Shown here: one piece after another, positions 8,364 to 21,877 of the stretch
How the letters are laid out: each line of letters begins with the position of its first letter
How positions within the stretch are numbered: the first letter of the stretch is position 1
Assembly: GCF_001078595.1 (NCBI RefSeq)
Contig: NZ_LFTY01000002.1
Location: 29,818-93,817, forward strand
From: Candidatus Rhodobacter oscarellae
GTDB taxonomy: Bacteria > Pseudomonadota > Alphaproteobacteria > Rhodobacterales > Rhodobacteraceae
Direction: 5' to 3'
DNA: 64,000 nt
Notes under the pieces: model-generated
Told to the model about the DNA's origin: nothing
The model's database searches: none
Seen by the model: only the letters and a program-made list of their open reading frames with translations
Position numbers and translations under genes: made by a program

Positions 8364-9374
8364 ATGCGGCAATTGCGGGTTTTGACATCGGTTCTGGCGG
8401 CCTTGCTGGCCGCCTGGGGCGGCTATTGGGTCCTGGGCGCGCGCGGCATGGACCGCTCGGTCACCGCCTGGCTGGACGCCCGCCACGAGGCGGGCTGGGT
8501 GGCCGAGTATGACGCCGTGCGCACCCGCGGCTTCCCCAACCGCTTTGACACCACGATCAGCGCGCTGGAGCTGGCCGACCCCGCCACCGGCCTGGCCTGG
8601 ACGGGCGAGTTCCTGCAGCTCTTCCGGCTCAGCTATCAGCGCAAGCATGTGATCGCCGTACTGCCGCCCCAGTCGGTCATCTCGACGCCGCGGCAAAAGA
8701 TCACCGTGACCGGCGCGGATACCCGCGCCAGCCTGGTCTTCGCGGACGCAAGCAACTGGACCCTGGAGCGCAGCGCCGTCGCCGTGACCGGGCTGGCGCT
8801 GGCCTCTGACGCGGGCTGGTCCACCGAGATCGCAGAGCTGCGCCTGGCCACCCGCCCCTCGGAGCGCGCGCCGGGTGCGGTGGATATCGGCCTGGACGCC
8901 AAGGCGCTGCGCCCGGCGGGCGCGCTGCTGGCAGATCTGGCCGCGCGCGGCATCGTCCCCGGCGACCTGGAGCGGCTGAGCCTGGACGCCAGCGTCCGTT
9001 TCGACGCGCCCTGGGACCTGCGGGCCATCGAGGCCCGCCGCCCCGCCATCACCGCCATCGACCTGCATAAGGCCGAGATGCTTTGGGGCGCGCTGGAGCT
9101 TTGGCTGGCAGGCGAGGTCACCGTGGACAGCGCCGGTCGGATGACCGGCAGCATGACCGTGAAGGCCAAGAACTGGCGCGAGATGCTGGCCCTGGCCGAG
9201 GCCGCGGGCTGGGTGCCGGAGCAACTCGTGGGCCCTCTGGAGAGCGGGCTTTCGCTGCTGACCGGGCTCTCGGGCGGGCGGGACACGCTTGATGCGCCGC
9301 TGACCTTCGCCGAGGGCGCGGTTTGGCTAGGCCCCATCCGGCTGGGCCAGGCGCCGCGCCTGCTGCTGCGCTAA
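8364..9374 (+). CDS. DUF2125 domain protein
   Basis: 336 residues. ATG 8364 gives an N-terminal signal anchor (VLTSVLAALLAAWGGYWVLG). The body is beta-rich with motifs such as YDAVRTRGFPNRFDTTI and LTFAEGAVWLGPIRLG that I associate with DUF2125, an alphaproteobacterial family of predicted envelope proteins of unknown role. Its stop TAA at 9372-9374 interlocks with the stop of the convergent argE (CTAA shared), so no terminator separates the two genes. Confidence 0.75.
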   Translation: MRQLRVLTSVLAALLAAWGGYWVLGARGMDRSVTAWLDARHEAGWVAEYDAVRTRGFPNRFDTTISALELADPATGLAWTGEFLQLFRLSYQRKHVIAVLPPQSVISTPRQKITVTGADTRASLVFADASNWTLERSAVAVTGLALASDAGWSTEIAELRLATRPSERAPGAVDIGLDAKALRPAGALLADLAARGIVPGDLERLSLDASVRFDAPWDLRAIEARRPAITAIDLHKAEMLWGALELWLAGEVTVDSAGRMTGSMTVKAKNWREMLALAEAAGWVPEQLVGPLESGLSLLTGLSGGRDTLDAPLTFAEGAVWLGPIRLGQAPRLLLR

Positions 9375-10522
9375 CCCGGCGCCCCGGCAAGGCGCGACAG
9401 CATGTCCAGGCAGGCCTCTAGCTGGCTGATCTCGACATACTCATCCGCCTGATGCGCCTGCGCGATCGAGCCGGGACCGCAGACCACCGTGTCGATATCT
9501 AGCGCCTGAAACAGGCCCGCCTCGGTCCCAAAGGCCACCACATCGGCGCCGTTCGCGCCGGTCAGGCGCGCCACCAGATCCCGCGCGGCGTTCTGGTCCA
9601 CGGGCTCCAGCCCGGCCACCTCGCCCTCGATCCGGGTGGTGATATCCGTTTCGGGGTCCACAGCGCGCATCGCCGGCAGCAGGATGTTCTCGACATAGCC
9701 CTTCAGATCGGACTTCACGAAATCGGCGTCCGCGCGCAGCACGGGGCGCATCTCCCACCAGAGCTTGGCGGTGGGCGCGATCACGTTATGGGCCACGCCG
9801 CCGTTCATCTGGCCGACATTGATCGTGGTCCAGGGCGGCTCGAACCGGCTGCCCTGGGGCGTGCGCGCCTTGAGCTGCTCGGCCAGGCCCAGCAGGCGCC
9901 CGACAAAGCGCGCGGCGTATTCCACCGCGTTCACGCCCAGATCCGGGGCCGAGCCATGGCCCGCGCAACCGGTGAACTCGGTGGTGTATTCATAGCAGCC
10001 CTTATGGCCCTCGATCACCCGCATCTCGGTGGGCTCGCCGATGATGGCGATGGCGGGCTTGAGCCCGCGCTGCTTTAGCTCGGCGACCAGGTGGCGGGCG
10101 CCGAAGCACCCGGTCTCTTCGTCATAGGTGAAGGCGAAATGGATCGGGCGCCGCTGCGCGCCCTTGGCCAGCGCCGGCGCGGCGGCCAGGCAGGCGGCGA
10201 TGAACCCCTTCATGTCGCAGCTGCCGCGGCCATAGAGCCGCCCGTCGCGCTCGGTCATCTGGAAGGGGTCGCTGCTCCAGGGCTGGTCCTCGACCGGGAC
10301 CACATCGGTGTGCCCCGACAGCACGATGCCGCCATCCGTGTCCGGGCCGAGCGTGGCCCAGATATTCGCCTTGGTCCCCGCCGCGTTGCGCAGGATGTCG
10401 ACCCGCGCCCCGGCGGCCTCAAGGCGCGCGGCCAGATAGGCGATCATGTCCAGATTGCTATCCGCGGAGACCGTCGGATAGGCGATCAGGTCGCGCAGGG
10501 TCTTGACCGTTTCCTGCAGCAT
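9371..10522 (-). CDS. argE: acetylornithine deacetylase
   Basis: 383-residue M20-family metallohydrolase. His71 and Asp73 in SGHTDVVPV and Asp in GRGSCDMKG are metal ligands; YDEETGCFGA carries the catalytic Glu. ArgE removes acetate from N-acetylornithine in cytosolic arginine synthesis. The length and the C-terminal GPGSIAQAHQADEYV segment fit ArgE. DapE or another M20 peptidase is less likely but cannot be excluded by eye. No other arg genes are in the window. Confidence 0.85.
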   Translation of the reverse strand: MLQETVKTLRDLIAYPTVSADSNLDMIAYLAARLEAAGARVDILRNAAGTKANIWATLGPDTDGGIVLSGHTDVVPVEDQPWSSDPFQMTERDGRLYGRGSCDMKGFIAACLAAAPALAKGAQRRPIHFAFTYDEETGCFGARHLVAELKQRGLKPAIAIIGEPTEMRVIEGHKGCYEYTTEFTGCAGHGSAPDLGVNAVEYAARFVGRLLGLAEQLKARTPQGSRFEPPWTTINVGQMNGGVAHNVIAPTAKLWWEMRPVLRADADFVKSDLKGYVENILLPAMRAVDPETDITTRIEGEVAGLEPVDQNAARDLVARLTGANGADVVAFGTEAGLFQALDIDTVVCGPGSIAQAHQADEYVEISQLEACLDMLSRLAGAPG

Positions 10523-10611
10523 GGGGCGGCTCCCTTAGTTTCAGTCCGAGCGCGCAAACCTGGCGCGCGCGCAGGGGCACCCTAGCGGTTATTGCAGCGC
10601 GACGCCAAAGA

Positions 10612-11574
10612 TCATCGCGCCATCACCTGGGTACGGGCGCTGATTGTGTCGAGCAGCTGGCCGTCGCGCAGCAGCCGCAGCGTGGCGTTATACGTGCCCG
10701 GCTGCCGGGTGGAGGCGTTGAGCTTGCGGCCCACCGCGCGGAACGCGCGGGCCTGGGTGCGGTCGATGGTGAGCTCTTGTTCCAGGAACATGCCGCCCGG
10801 GCCGGTGATCGCGACGGCCAGCACATCGCCCTCGCGCGGGCCGAAATAGAAGCCCCAGGCCACCAGCGCCTGGGCATCGGCGGGCAGTTCGCGCATCTCG
10901 GCGCTGCCCGCTTGCACCGCCCCATAGGCCGGGACGGCGTCAAAAAAGCCTGCGCTGATGAACCCGGCCGTTTCATAGTCCGTGCCGTCGGCCCAAAGCG
11001 CGTGCGCGCTGTCGCCGCAGGCGGTCTCGCCATTGGGCTGGAACGGATCGATTGTTTCGCCATCCCGGCGCATTGTGAGGTGCAGATGCGGGAACTCGGT
11101 GCGCCCGCTGAGGCCGACCTGGCCCAGCACCGTTCCGGGCTCGACCGCGTCGCCCGAGCGCACCGCGACGCTGCCGCGCCTGAGGTGGCAATACTGGCTC
11201 TGCCAGCCGCCCTCATGGGCCACCACCACCGCGTTGCCGCAGGCGCGTTCCGAGACGTCCGGTGCGTTCGCGGCATTCGCGCTGATGTCCATCATCCCGT
11301 CGCGCGTGGCGCGCACCGTGCCCGGGGCCACGGCCAGCACATCCACCCCCGCCGCCATCGCGGCGAGGCTTCTGAGCGCCACGTCGGTACCCTTATGCCC
11401 GTCATAGCTGAGATGCCCGCAGCCGAAATCCGACCAGCCAGGGCCAGGGTCGCGGTCCACATAGTTCTGGATATAGCAGCTCTCGCCCAGGGTGCAGTCC
11501 ACCGGAAAGGCCAGGTCAAAGGCCAGGGCAGGGGACGCGGCGACACAAAGCGCCGCCGCGATCCGACGCATCAA
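10612..11574 (-). CDS. M23 (LytM-type) metallopeptidase
   Basis: About 320 residues with a signal peptide ([18 protein letters not shown]). The LytM zinc site is visible: His60-x3-Asp64 in GHKGTD and HLH in FPHLHL. It is likely a periplasmic peptidoglycan endopeptidase or an EnvC/NlpD-like activator. The C-terminal roughly 130 residues are an uncharacterised beta-rich extension. The start ATG (11574) overlaps the clpA stop as ATGA; the second ATG at 11571 is equally possible. The overlap implies translational coupling to clpA even though the two proteins act in different compartments. Confidence 0.85.
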   Translation of the reverse strand: MMRRIAAALCVAASPALAFDLAFPVDCTLGESCYIQNYVDRDPGPGWSDFGCGHLSYDGHKGTDVALRSLAAMAAGVDVLAVAPGTVRATRDGMMDISANAANAPDVSERACGNAVVVAHEGGWQSQYCHLRRGSVAVRSGDAVEPGTVLGQVGLSGRTEFPHLHLTMRRDGETIDPFQPNGETACGDSAHALWADGTDYETAGFISAGFFDAVPAYGAVQAGSAEMRELPADAQALVAWGFYFGPREGDVLAVAITGPGGMFLEQELTIDRTQARAFRAVGRKLNASTRQPGTYNATLRLLRDGQLLDTISARTQVMAR

Positions 11575-13892
11575 TCCGCCGTCAGCAGCGGTGGCTTCTT
11601 GGTCGCCAGGCGCGGGGCCTGCGCCTCTTCGATGCGCAGGTCCAGCTTGCCGTCCTTGACGCCGACCTTGATGTTGCCGCCCTTGGCGAGCTTGCCAAAG
11701 AGCAGCTCCTCGGCCAGCGGCTTTTTGATATGCTCCTGGATCACACGGCCCAGGGGGCGGGCGCCCATCTTGTCATCATAGCCCTTGTCGGCGATCCATT
11801 CCGCCGCCGGGCGGGTCAGCTCGATGGTGACGTTGCGGTCCATCAGCTGCGCCTCAAGCTGCACGACGAACTTCTCGACCACCTGCAGGATGACCTCCTT
11901 GGGCAGCGCGCCAAAGCTGATCACCGCGTCCAGGCGGTTGCGGAACTCTGGCGTGAACATCTTTTCGATGGCCGCCATATCCTCGCCCTCGCGGCGGTCG
12001 CGGCCAAAGCCCATGGCCTCCTTGGCCTGCTCCTGCGCGCCCGCATTGGTGGTCATGATCAGGATCACGTTGCGGAAATCCACCTGCCGGCCGTTATGGT
12101 CGGTCAGCTTGCCGTGGTCCATCACCTGCAGCAGGATGTTGTAGACATCCGGGTGCGCCTTCTCGATCTCGTCAAGCAGCAGCACGCAATGCGGGTGCTG
12201 GTCGACGCCGTCGGTCAGCATGCCACCCTGGTCAAAGCCCACATAGCCCGGAGGCGCGCCGATCAGGCGGCTGACCGCGTGCTTCTCCATATACTCGGAC
12301 ATGTCAAAGCGCAGCAGCTCGACACCCAGCGTATCCGCAAGCTGCCGCGCGACCTCGGTCTTGCCGACGCCGGTGGGGCCCGCAAAGAGGTAGTTGCCAA
12401 TGGGCTTCTCGGGCTCGCGCAGCCCGGCCCGCGCCAGCTTGATCGCCGAGGACAGCGCCGTGATCGCGGGATCCTGGCCGAAGACCACGCGCTTGAGCGT
12501 GACCTCCAGGTCCTTGAGCACCTCGGCATCGTCCTTGGACACGTTCTTGGGTGGGATGCGCGCGATCTTGGCCACCACGGCCTCGATCTCTTTCGCGCCG
12601 ATGGTCTTGCGCCGCTTGGCGCTGGTGACCAGATGTTGCGCCGCGCCGGCCTCGTCGATCACGTCGATGGCCTTGTCGGGCAGCTTGCGGTCGTGGATGT
12701 AGCGCGCCGACAGCTCCACCGCGGTCTTGATCGCATCCGAGGTGTATTTGATGTCGTGATGCTCCTCGAAATAGGGCTTGAGCCCTTTGAGGATCTTCAC
12801 GCTGTCATCCACCGTGGGCTCGTTCACGTCGATCTTCTGGAAGCGGCGCGACAGCGCGCGGTCCTTCTCGAAATGCTGGCGGAACTCCTTATAGGTGGTC
12901 GAGCCCATGCAGCGCAGCTTGCCGCCCTGCAGGGCGGGCTTCAGCAGGTTGGAGGCATCCATGGCGCCGCCAGAGGTGGCGCCCGCGCCGATCACCGTGT
13001 GGATCTCGTCAATAAAGAGGATCGCGTCCTCGTGATCCTCAAGCTCGGTCATCACGGCCTTGAGCCGCTCTTCAAAGTCGCCGCGGTAGCGCGTGCCCGC
13101 CAGCAGCGCGCCCATATCCAGCGAGTAGATCGTGGCGCCTTGCAGCACCTCGGGCGTCTCACCGGCGACGATCTTGCGGGCCAGCCCCTCGGCAATCGCG
13201 GTCTTGCCCACACCGGGGTCGCCCACCAGAAGCGGGTTGTTCTTGCGCCGGCGGCACAGCACCTGCACGCAGCGCTCGACCTCGTGGGCGCGCCCGATCA
13301 GCGGGTCTACGTCACCGCGCTTGGACTTGGCGTTCAGGTCCACGCAATACTTGGCCAGGGCGCTTTCATTCTTGCCCTCTTCCTCGGGGGTCTGCACCTC
13401 TTCCTCGATGTCGGTCGCGCCGGTCACGGGGCGCGTCTCTCCGTAAGAGGGGTCCTTGGCCACGCCATGGGCGATGAAGTTCACCGCGTCATAGCGGGTC
13501 ATGTCCTGCTCTTGCAGGAAGAAGGCGGCGTTTGATTCGCGCTCGGCAAAGATCGCGACCAGCACGTTGGCGCCGGTCACCTCGGTGCGCCCGGAGGACT
13601 GCACATGGATCGCGGCGCGCTGGATCACGCGCTGGAAGGCGGCGGTTGGCACCGCCTCTGACCCGTCCACATCGGTGATCAGCGTAGAGAGGTCATCTTC
13701 GATGAACTCCTCTAGCGTGCGGCGCAACAGGTTCAGATCGACGCTGCAGGCCTGCATGACCTTGGCTGCGTCCGGCTCGTCAATGAGCGCCAGAAGAAGA
13801 TGTTCCAGTGTCGCCAACTCGTGCCGCCTGTCATTGGCGAGACCGAGTGCGGCGTGAATGGCTTGCTCGAGTGTGTTCGAAAACGATGGCAC
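11571..13892 (-). CDS. clpA: ATP-dependent Clp protease ATPase subunit ClpA
   Basis: 773-residue AAA+ unfoldase that feeds substrates to ClpP. It has a Clp N-domain (about 1-145), a first AAA module with Walker A GDPGVGKT at 224-231 and Walker [10 protein letters not shown], and a second module with GPTGVGKT and [10 protein letters not shown]. The length fits ClpA, and the long middle domain of ClpB is absent. The start codon is GTG at 13892, with AAGGAG 8 nt upstream. No clpS lies upstream; gloB is next. The 279-bp upstream gap presumably carries the promoter. Confidence 0.95.
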   Translation of the reverse strand: MPSFSNTLEQAIHAALGLANDRRHELATLEHLLLALIDEPDAAKVMQACSVDLNLLRRTLEEFIEDDLSTLITDVDGSEAVPTAAFQRVIQRAAIHVQSSGRTEVTGANVLVAIFAERESNAAFFLQEQDMTRYDAVNFIAHGVAKDPSYGETRPVTGATDIEEEVQTPEEEGKNESALAKYCVDLNAKSKRGDVDPLIGRAHEVERCVQVLCRRRKNNPLLVGDPGVGKTAIAEGLARKIVAGETPEVLQGATIYSLDMGALLAGTRYRGDFEERLKAVMTELEDHEDAILFIDEIHTVIGAGATSGGAMDASNLLKPALQGGKLRCMGSTTYKEFRQHFEKDRALSRRFQKIDVNEPTVDDSVKILKGLKPYFEEHHDIKYTSDAIKTAVELSARYIHDRKLPDKAIDVIDEAGAAQHLVTSAKRRKTIGAKEIEAVVAKIARIPPKNVSKDDAEVLKDLEVTLKRVVFGQDPAITALSSAIKLARAGLREPEKPIGNYLFAGPTGVGKTEVARQLADTLGVELLRFDMSEYMEKHAVSRLIGAPPGYVGFDQGGMLTDGVDQHPHCVLLLDEIEKAHPDVYNILLQVMDHGKLTDHNGRQVDFRNVILIMTTNAGAQEQAKEAMGFGRDRREGEDMAAIEKMFTPEFRNRLDAVISFGALPKEVILQVVEKFVVQLEAQLMDRNVTIELTRPAAEWIADKGYDDKMGARPLGRVIQEHIKKPLAEELLFGKLAKGGNIKVGVKDGKLDLRIEEAQAPRLATKKPPLLTAD

Positions 13893-14171
13893 TTGAAGTG
13901 CTCCTTAACCTGCGCCGGGAGCCGAGGCCCCACGGCGACCGTGACCTCTTATCTTTAAAGTTTGGTTTTTATCGGCCAAGCTTCAAGAGATATTTACGCT
14001 AAATCGGTCACATTTTCCCATCGGGGCCCTTTTTTTTGGCATTCGCGCAACCACTGCGCGCAGATTGTGGATGAAACGCCCGAATTGACCCAAGGTCAAA
14101 CCCGGCCGAACGCCCCCACGCGTTGATGTCAGATAGGCGTCCGCCGGGCCCGGACAAGGGGCGCGGCGCGG

Positions 14172-14933
14172 TTAGAAGTTGTCCTTGCGGCTGCGAATCT
14201 CGGCGAAGGCCTCTGTGTCAGAGGCCGCCTGCAGGCCGATCGCGGCCTTCACCTCGGGCAGGTGGGCGCGCAGGAACGGGTTTGTGGCAAGCTCCTGCGA
14301 CAAAACGGACGGCACCGTGGGCGTGCCCGCGGCGCGGGCGGCGGCGATCTCTTCGGCGCGCGCCTTGAGGGCCGCGTTTGCGGGCTCTACCGTCAGCGCG
14401 AACCGCGCGTTGGCGGCGGTGTATTCGTGGCCGGAGCATACGAGCGTCTCGGGCGGCAGCGCGGCGATCTTGGACAGGCTGGCCCACATCTGCGCGGCAG
14501 TGCCTTCAAACAGCCGCCCGCATCCCAGGGCCATCAGGCTGTCGGCGGTGAAGACCGCGTTCGCGTCCGCCATGTAGAAGGCGATATGCCCCACCGTGTG
14601 GCCGGAGACATCGAAGACCTGCACGGAATGCCCCGCGAAATCAAAGCTGTCGCCCTCGGCGACGGCCCGGTCCAGCGCCGGCAACCGATGCGCATCGGCG
14701 CGGGCTCCCACCACCATGGCCCCGTTTCGCAGGGCGGCCAAGCCGTCCACATGGTCGTCATGGTGGTGGGTGATCAGGATCATATCGAGCGACCAGCCGC
14801 GCTCTGCCAGCGCGGCCTGGATCGGCGCCGCCTCTGGCGCATCCACCAGCGCCGTCCGGCCCGCATCGCTGTCATGCACCAGGAAGGCGTAGTTATCAGA
14901 GCGGCAGGGGACGGTGACGATCTCTAAGGGCAT
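14172..14933 (-). CDS. gloB: hydroxyacylglutathione hydrolase (glyoxalase II)
   Basis: 253 residues with the metallo-beta-lactamase motif THHHDDHVDG at 55-64 and the further ligands in SGHTVGHI and CSGHEYT. It hydrolyses S-lactoylglutathione to lactate and glutathione, completing methylglyoxal detoxification. The C-terminal helical domain (SVLSQELATNPFLR) is typical of GloB and separates it from generic MBL hydrolases. It is divergent from the methyltransferase gene across a 62-bp gap. Confidence 0.92.
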   Translation of the reverse strand: MPLEIVTVPCRSDNYAFLVHDSDAGRTALVDAPEAAPIQAALAERGWSLDMILITHHHDDHVDGLAALRNGAMVVGARADAHRLPALDRAVAEGDSFDFAGHSVQVFDVSGHTVGHIAFYMADANAVFTADSLMALGCGRLFEGTAAQMWASLSKIAALPPETLVCSGHEYTAANARFALTVEPANAALKARAEEIAAARAAGTPTVPSVLSQELATNPFLRAHLPEVKAAIGLQAASDTEAFAEIRSRKDNF

Positions 14934-14995
14934 GGTCTTTGCTCGCGGCTAGGGTATGTATGGCGCAAGAGTGAACCAAGGGAGCGCCATCCGCA

Positions 14996-15769
14996 ATGCA
15001 TCTGGACGTGCTGGATCTGCGGAACTTCTACTACCGCACGGGGCTTGGCCGCGCGGCGCAGCGCGTGCTGCGCGAGCAGGTGACGCGATTCTGGCCCGAG
15101 GCCAAGGCGCAGACCGTGGTGGGCTTTGGATTCGCTGTGCCGATGCTGCGCCCCTACCTGGGCCAGGCGCGCCGGGTGGTGGGGCTGATGCCCGGGCCGC
15201 AGGGCGTGATGCCCTGGCCCGCCGGGCAACCCAATGTCAGCGTACTCTGCGAGGAAACCCTGTGGCCGCTGCAGACGGGGCAGGCCGATAAGCTGCTGGT
15301 TTTGCACGGGCTTGAGACATCCGAGAACCCCTCGCGCCTGCTGGAGGAATGCGCCCGCGTGCTGGCGCCCGGAGGGCGCGCCCTGTTCATCGTGCCGAAC
15401 CGGCGGGGCATGTGGTTGCGCCGCGACAAGACCCCGTTCGGCTTTGGCCGGCCCTACTCGCTGGGCCAGCTCGAGGCGCAGCTGCGCCGCCATGGCTTCG
15501 TCCCCGAGCGGCACCGGGGGGCGCTGTTCCAGCCGCCCTCGGAGCGCAAGTTCTGGCTCAAGCTGGGCCCGCTGATCGAGCGCAACGGCCAGCGGCTGTC
15601 CTCGGGCATCGCGGGCGGCGTGCTGATGGTGGAGGCCTCCAAGGAGGCGTTCATCCGCCCGTCGGGGCTGGTGGAGGCCGCGCGCCGCCCAATGCGGATC
15701 CTGGAGGGCGTGACGAAACCGGCGGCCAAGCCCGTGGCCGGGTTCGATGTCTCTTCGCGGCTAAAGTGA
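14996..15769 (+). CDS. class I SAM-dependent methyltransferase
   Basis: 257 residues. The methyltransferase-11 fold is suggested by [15 protein letters not shown] (motif I region), the acidic/hydrophobic [36 protein letters not shown] segment (motifs II and III) and a late [16 protein letters not shown]. The N-terminus ([20 protein letters not shown]) matches a family often found divergent from gloB in Rhodobacterales, by my recollection. The substrate is unknown. Start ATG 14996; GGGAG precedes it. Confidence 0.7.
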   Translation: MHLDVLDLRNFYYRTGLGRAAQRVLREQVTRFWPEAKAQTVVGFGFAVPMLRPYLGQARRVVGLMPGPQGVMPWPAGQPNVSVLCEETLWPLQTGQADKLLVLHGLETSENPSRLLEECARVLAPGGRALFIVPNRRGMWLRRDKTPFGFGRPYSLGQLEAQLRRHGFVPERHRGALFQPPSERKFWLKLGPLIERNGQRLSSGIAGGVLMVEASKEAFIRPSGLVEAARRPMRILEGVTKPAAKPVAGFDVSSRLK

Positions 15770-16498
15770 GCCGCTTTCGCGGCGCTTAACGGCCAGAGGT
15801 GCATGAGAGGGCGGGAGATTGCGGCTCGGCGCGTTGGGTTTCGGGTTTAGGTTTGTTTCTGTGGAAGTCCCCGGTCGGGGAGGCGATGGGCTGGCGCATG
15901 GCGCGCCGTCTGGCGGAATTAAGGATTCACAGAGCGCCCTTTTTTTGGCGCGCCAAATCTCTTTCAAGAGATTTGCACTTTCCTTCAAAGGAAAGTTGGG
16001 TCCGCGGATGTCGAGAGGTTGCGCATGGCGGATCAATGCGGCGCGCGTTGCAGAAACTCTTGCAAGAGTTTCGCAATTTTCTTGCAAGAAAATTGTGTCG
16101 CGTCACGTGCCGCTGGGCGCCATGCGGCGATTTCAGTGCCCGGACGAAACCGGCTGACGGGATCGCGTCTCGGCATCTGTTCTTTATGCGTTCTTTCGGC
16201 GGGAGGCCAGAATCGCGCGCCAGGACCCTGTTTCGGACCCCGCACCCGTCCGGGAAGGGGGCAAAATGACCAAGCAATCGGGAAAATCGGCGCAGCAATC
16301 CGTCGCACCTGGCGATAAGTCTCTGAAATTAAACAAACATTGAAAATGTGGATAGTTTGCAAGGGTGTTGCGCCACGTAAACCCCTCTGCTAGATGAAGC
16401 GCGATTTCGACGGGGGTGCCTGCAAGGGCCGATCCGTCTGGGCTGCCTGGACTGTATACAATCGTACACAATCGGGCCTAACTATCGGAAGGACGGAC
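15770..16498. repeat. intergenic region with palindromic repeat block B
   Basis: This region of about 730 bp has no convincing gene. It holds the second copy of the four-palindrome block: AAATCTCTTTCAAGAGATTT at 15955-15974, ACTTTCCTTCAAAGGAAAGT at 15977-15996, GAAACTCTTGCAAGAGTTTC at 16053-16072, and a 22-bp palindrome at 16074-16095. The modules are about 56 bp apart here, against about 170 bp in block A. The right third (16320-16498) is AT-richer and includes the likely atp promoter. Confidence 0.8.
16369..16396 (+). promoter_or_regulatory. possible atp operon promoter
   Basis: TTGCGC at 16369-16374 and CTAGAT at 16391-16396 are separated by 16 nt and lie about 100 bp upstream of atpH, inside the AT-richer part of the gap. 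This is a moderate sigma-70-type match only. Confidence 0.3.
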
Positions 16499-17059
16499 GT
16501 GTCCGAGAACGCTTCGATCTCTGTCGGCATCGCCGCACGCTACGCTACGGCCATCTTTGAGCTGGCCAAAGAAGAAAAAGCCCTGCCCGCGGTTGAGAGT
16601 GACCTGGACGCGCTGGAGGCCGCCTTGGCCGAGAGCGACGATTTCCGCGCCCTGATCACCTCGCCCATCTATACCCGCGCGGAAAGCCAGGGGGCGATCA
16701 CCGCGATCGCCAAAAAGATGAGCCTGTCAGGCAATCTGGCCAACCTCTTGGCCCTGATGGCGCAGAAGCGCCGCCTGTTCGTGCTGCCCCAGCTGCTGTC
16801 GGCGCTGCGCGGGCTGATCGCGGACGAGAAGGGCGAGGTCACCGCCGAGGTCACCAGCGCCAAGGCCCTGACCAAGGCACAGACCGAGAAACTGGCCAAG
16901 ACCCTCAAGGCCCAGGTCGGCAAAGATGTGAACGTGAACGCGACCGTTGATGAGAGCCTCATCGGCGGTCTTATTGTTAAGGTGGGCTCGAAGATGATCG
17001 ACACCTCGATCGCCTCCAAGCTCGCTAACCTCCAGAACGCAATGAAAGAGGTCGGATAA
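16499..17059 (+). CDS. atpH: ATP synthase F1 delta subunit
   Basis: 186 residues, the usual length for alphaproteobacterial delta. The start is GTG at 16499, with GGAAGGA a few nt upstream; an in-frame ATG-initiated extension to 16394 lacks support. N-terminal helical domain ([21 protein letters not shown]) and C-terminal motif [20 protein letters not shown] are diagnostic. Delta connects the F1 head to the b stalk of Fo. First gene of atpHAGDC; the Fo genes are elsewhere, as is usual in Rhodobacterales. Confidence 0.95.
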   Translation: MSENASISVGIAARYATAIFELAKEEKALPAVESDLDALEAALAESDDFRALITSPIYTRAESQGAITAIAKKMSLSGNLANLLALMAQKRRLFVLPQLLSALRGLIADEKGEVTAEVTSAKALTKAQTEKLAKTLKAQVGKDVNVNATVDESLIGGLIVKVGSKMIDTSIASKLANLQNAMKEVG

Positions 17060-17060
17060 G

Positions 17061-18599
<1,539 letters not shown>

Positions 18600-18611
18600 G
18601 GATCCTGGCAG

Positions 18612-20925
<2,314 letters not shown>

Positions 20926-20930
20926 ACGTG

Positions 20931-21002
20931 GGAGGGTGGGCAAATTGCCCACCCTACGCACAGACGAAACTGTTCCGAGTAGGGTGGGCAATCTGCCCAC
21001 CA
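20931..21002. repeat. paired GGGTGGGCA inverted repeats between atpD and atpC
   Basis: GGGTGGGCAAATTGCCCACC with its 3' extension CTACGC lies at about 20934-20959. A second unit, GTAGGGTGGGCAATCTGCCCACC, lies at about 20979-21001. Each is a self-complementary hairpin, and the two can also pair with each other through ACCCTAC/GTAGGGT. A third copy occurs at about 62131-62155, so this is a dispersed REP-like element lodged inside the operon. Confidence 0.8.
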
Positions 21003-21023
21003 AACCTGCGGAAGGAAAGCTAG

Positions 21024-21395
21024 ATGGCTGACACATTGCAATTCGATCTGGTCTCGCCGGAGCGCAAGCTGGCGTCCTTTGACGCCACCGAGGTGCTGAT
21101 CCCCGGCGCCGAGGGCGACATGACCGCCATGGCGGATCACATGCCGGTGATCACCACGCTGCGCCCCGGTATCGTGCGCGCCAAGGGCGCCGATGGCGAC
21201 CAGGAGTACGTCGTCTCCGGCGGCTTCGCCGAGATCACCGGGACCACGCTGAGCGTTCTGGCCGAGCAGGCCATGGCCAAGGGCGACGTGGACGCGGCCT
21301 TCTTGGACGGGCTTGCGACCGAGGGTGACGGATCGGACGCGGCCACCAAAAAGGCCGCCGATCTGGCCGCCCTGCGGAGCGAACTGGGCGTTTAA
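21024..21395 (+). CDS. atpC: ATP synthase F1 epsilon subunit
   Basis: 123 residues, N-terminal beta-sandwich with [12 protein letters not shown] and [23 protein letters not shown], both epsilon hallmarks. The C-terminal two-helix regulatory domain is abbreviated to a short helix ([19 protein letters not shown]). This weakens the inhibitory hairpin known from E. coli. Last gene of the operon, preceded by the REP-like pair and followed by a stem-loop. Confidence 0.93.
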   Translation: MADTLQFDLVSPERKLASFDATEVLIPGAEGDMTAMADHMPVITTLRPGIVRAKGADGDQEYVVSGGFAEITGTTLSVLAEQAMAKGDVDAAFLDGLATEGDGSDAATKKAADLAALRSELGV

Positions 21396-21423
21396 CCCGC
21401 ACCAGACCGCGACATTTTACCGG

Positions 21424-21460
21424 CAGCCGTCAGAAAATTCTGGCGGCTGCTGGCGTTTTA
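21424..21460 (+). terminator. probable atp operon terminator
   Basis: CAGCCGTCAG at 21424-21433 pairs with CTGGCGGCTG at 21440-21449 (one G-T wobble), with an AAAATT loop. Downstream CTGGCGTTTTA has only a short T run, so termination efficiency is uncertain. Confidence 0.5.
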
Positions 21461-21517
21461 TGGGCCTAGTGGCCGAGGCATAAATATTCAGAACGCGGCG
21501 CGCGCCGTGACAGCAAG

Positions 21518-21868
21518 ATGAAGCGACTAGACAGCCAAGTTGTCGGGATAGACCAGGGGTCGGTGGTAATGTTCTCCGACTTCGAGCAGGGCGGTAAGAT
21601 GTGGACGGGCAGCGGCTCGCGCACCATCCGCAAGAAGGTGAAGTTCTCGGAACCCTACCGGGACATCCCGATGGTCTATGTCTCGATCTCGATGTGGGAT
21701 ATGGACCGCGAGCGCAACCAGCGCGCCGATATCTACGCCGATAAGATCACCGAGAAGGGGTTCGACCTGGTGTTTCGCACCTGGGGGGACAGCCGCGTGG
21801 CGCGCATCCGCGCCGATTGGATGTCCTACGGCGCGCTGCCGCATGACGACAGCTGGGACGTGCGGTGA
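21518..21868 (+). CDS. H-type lectin domain protein
   Basis: 116 residues. The segment VKFSEPYRDIPMVYVSISMWDM, with the closing DLVFRTWGDSRVARIRADWMSYG, matches the H-type lectin (discoidin-I C-terminal) fold as I know it. There is no signal peptide, so it is probably cytosolic or exported by a non-Sec route. The ribosome-binding site is weak. The gene follows the atp terminator and is convergent with the hydrolase gene. Ligand unknown. Confidence 0.7.
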   Translation: MKRLDSQVVGIDQGSVVMFSDFEQGGKMWTGSGSRTIRKKVKFSEPYRDIPMVYVSISMWDMDRERNQRADIYADKITEKGFDLVFRTWGDSRVARIRADWMSYGALPHDDSWDVR

Positions 21869-21877
21869 GGCGCCGGT

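Noticed and set aside
11730-13535. 601-codon plus-strand ORF
   Set aside because: Antisense shadow of clpA, whose AAA+ motifs are complete on the minus strand.
16360-16370. PccR-type site before the atp operon
   Set aside because: TTTGCAAG is present once, without a partner box, and no metabolic link supports it.
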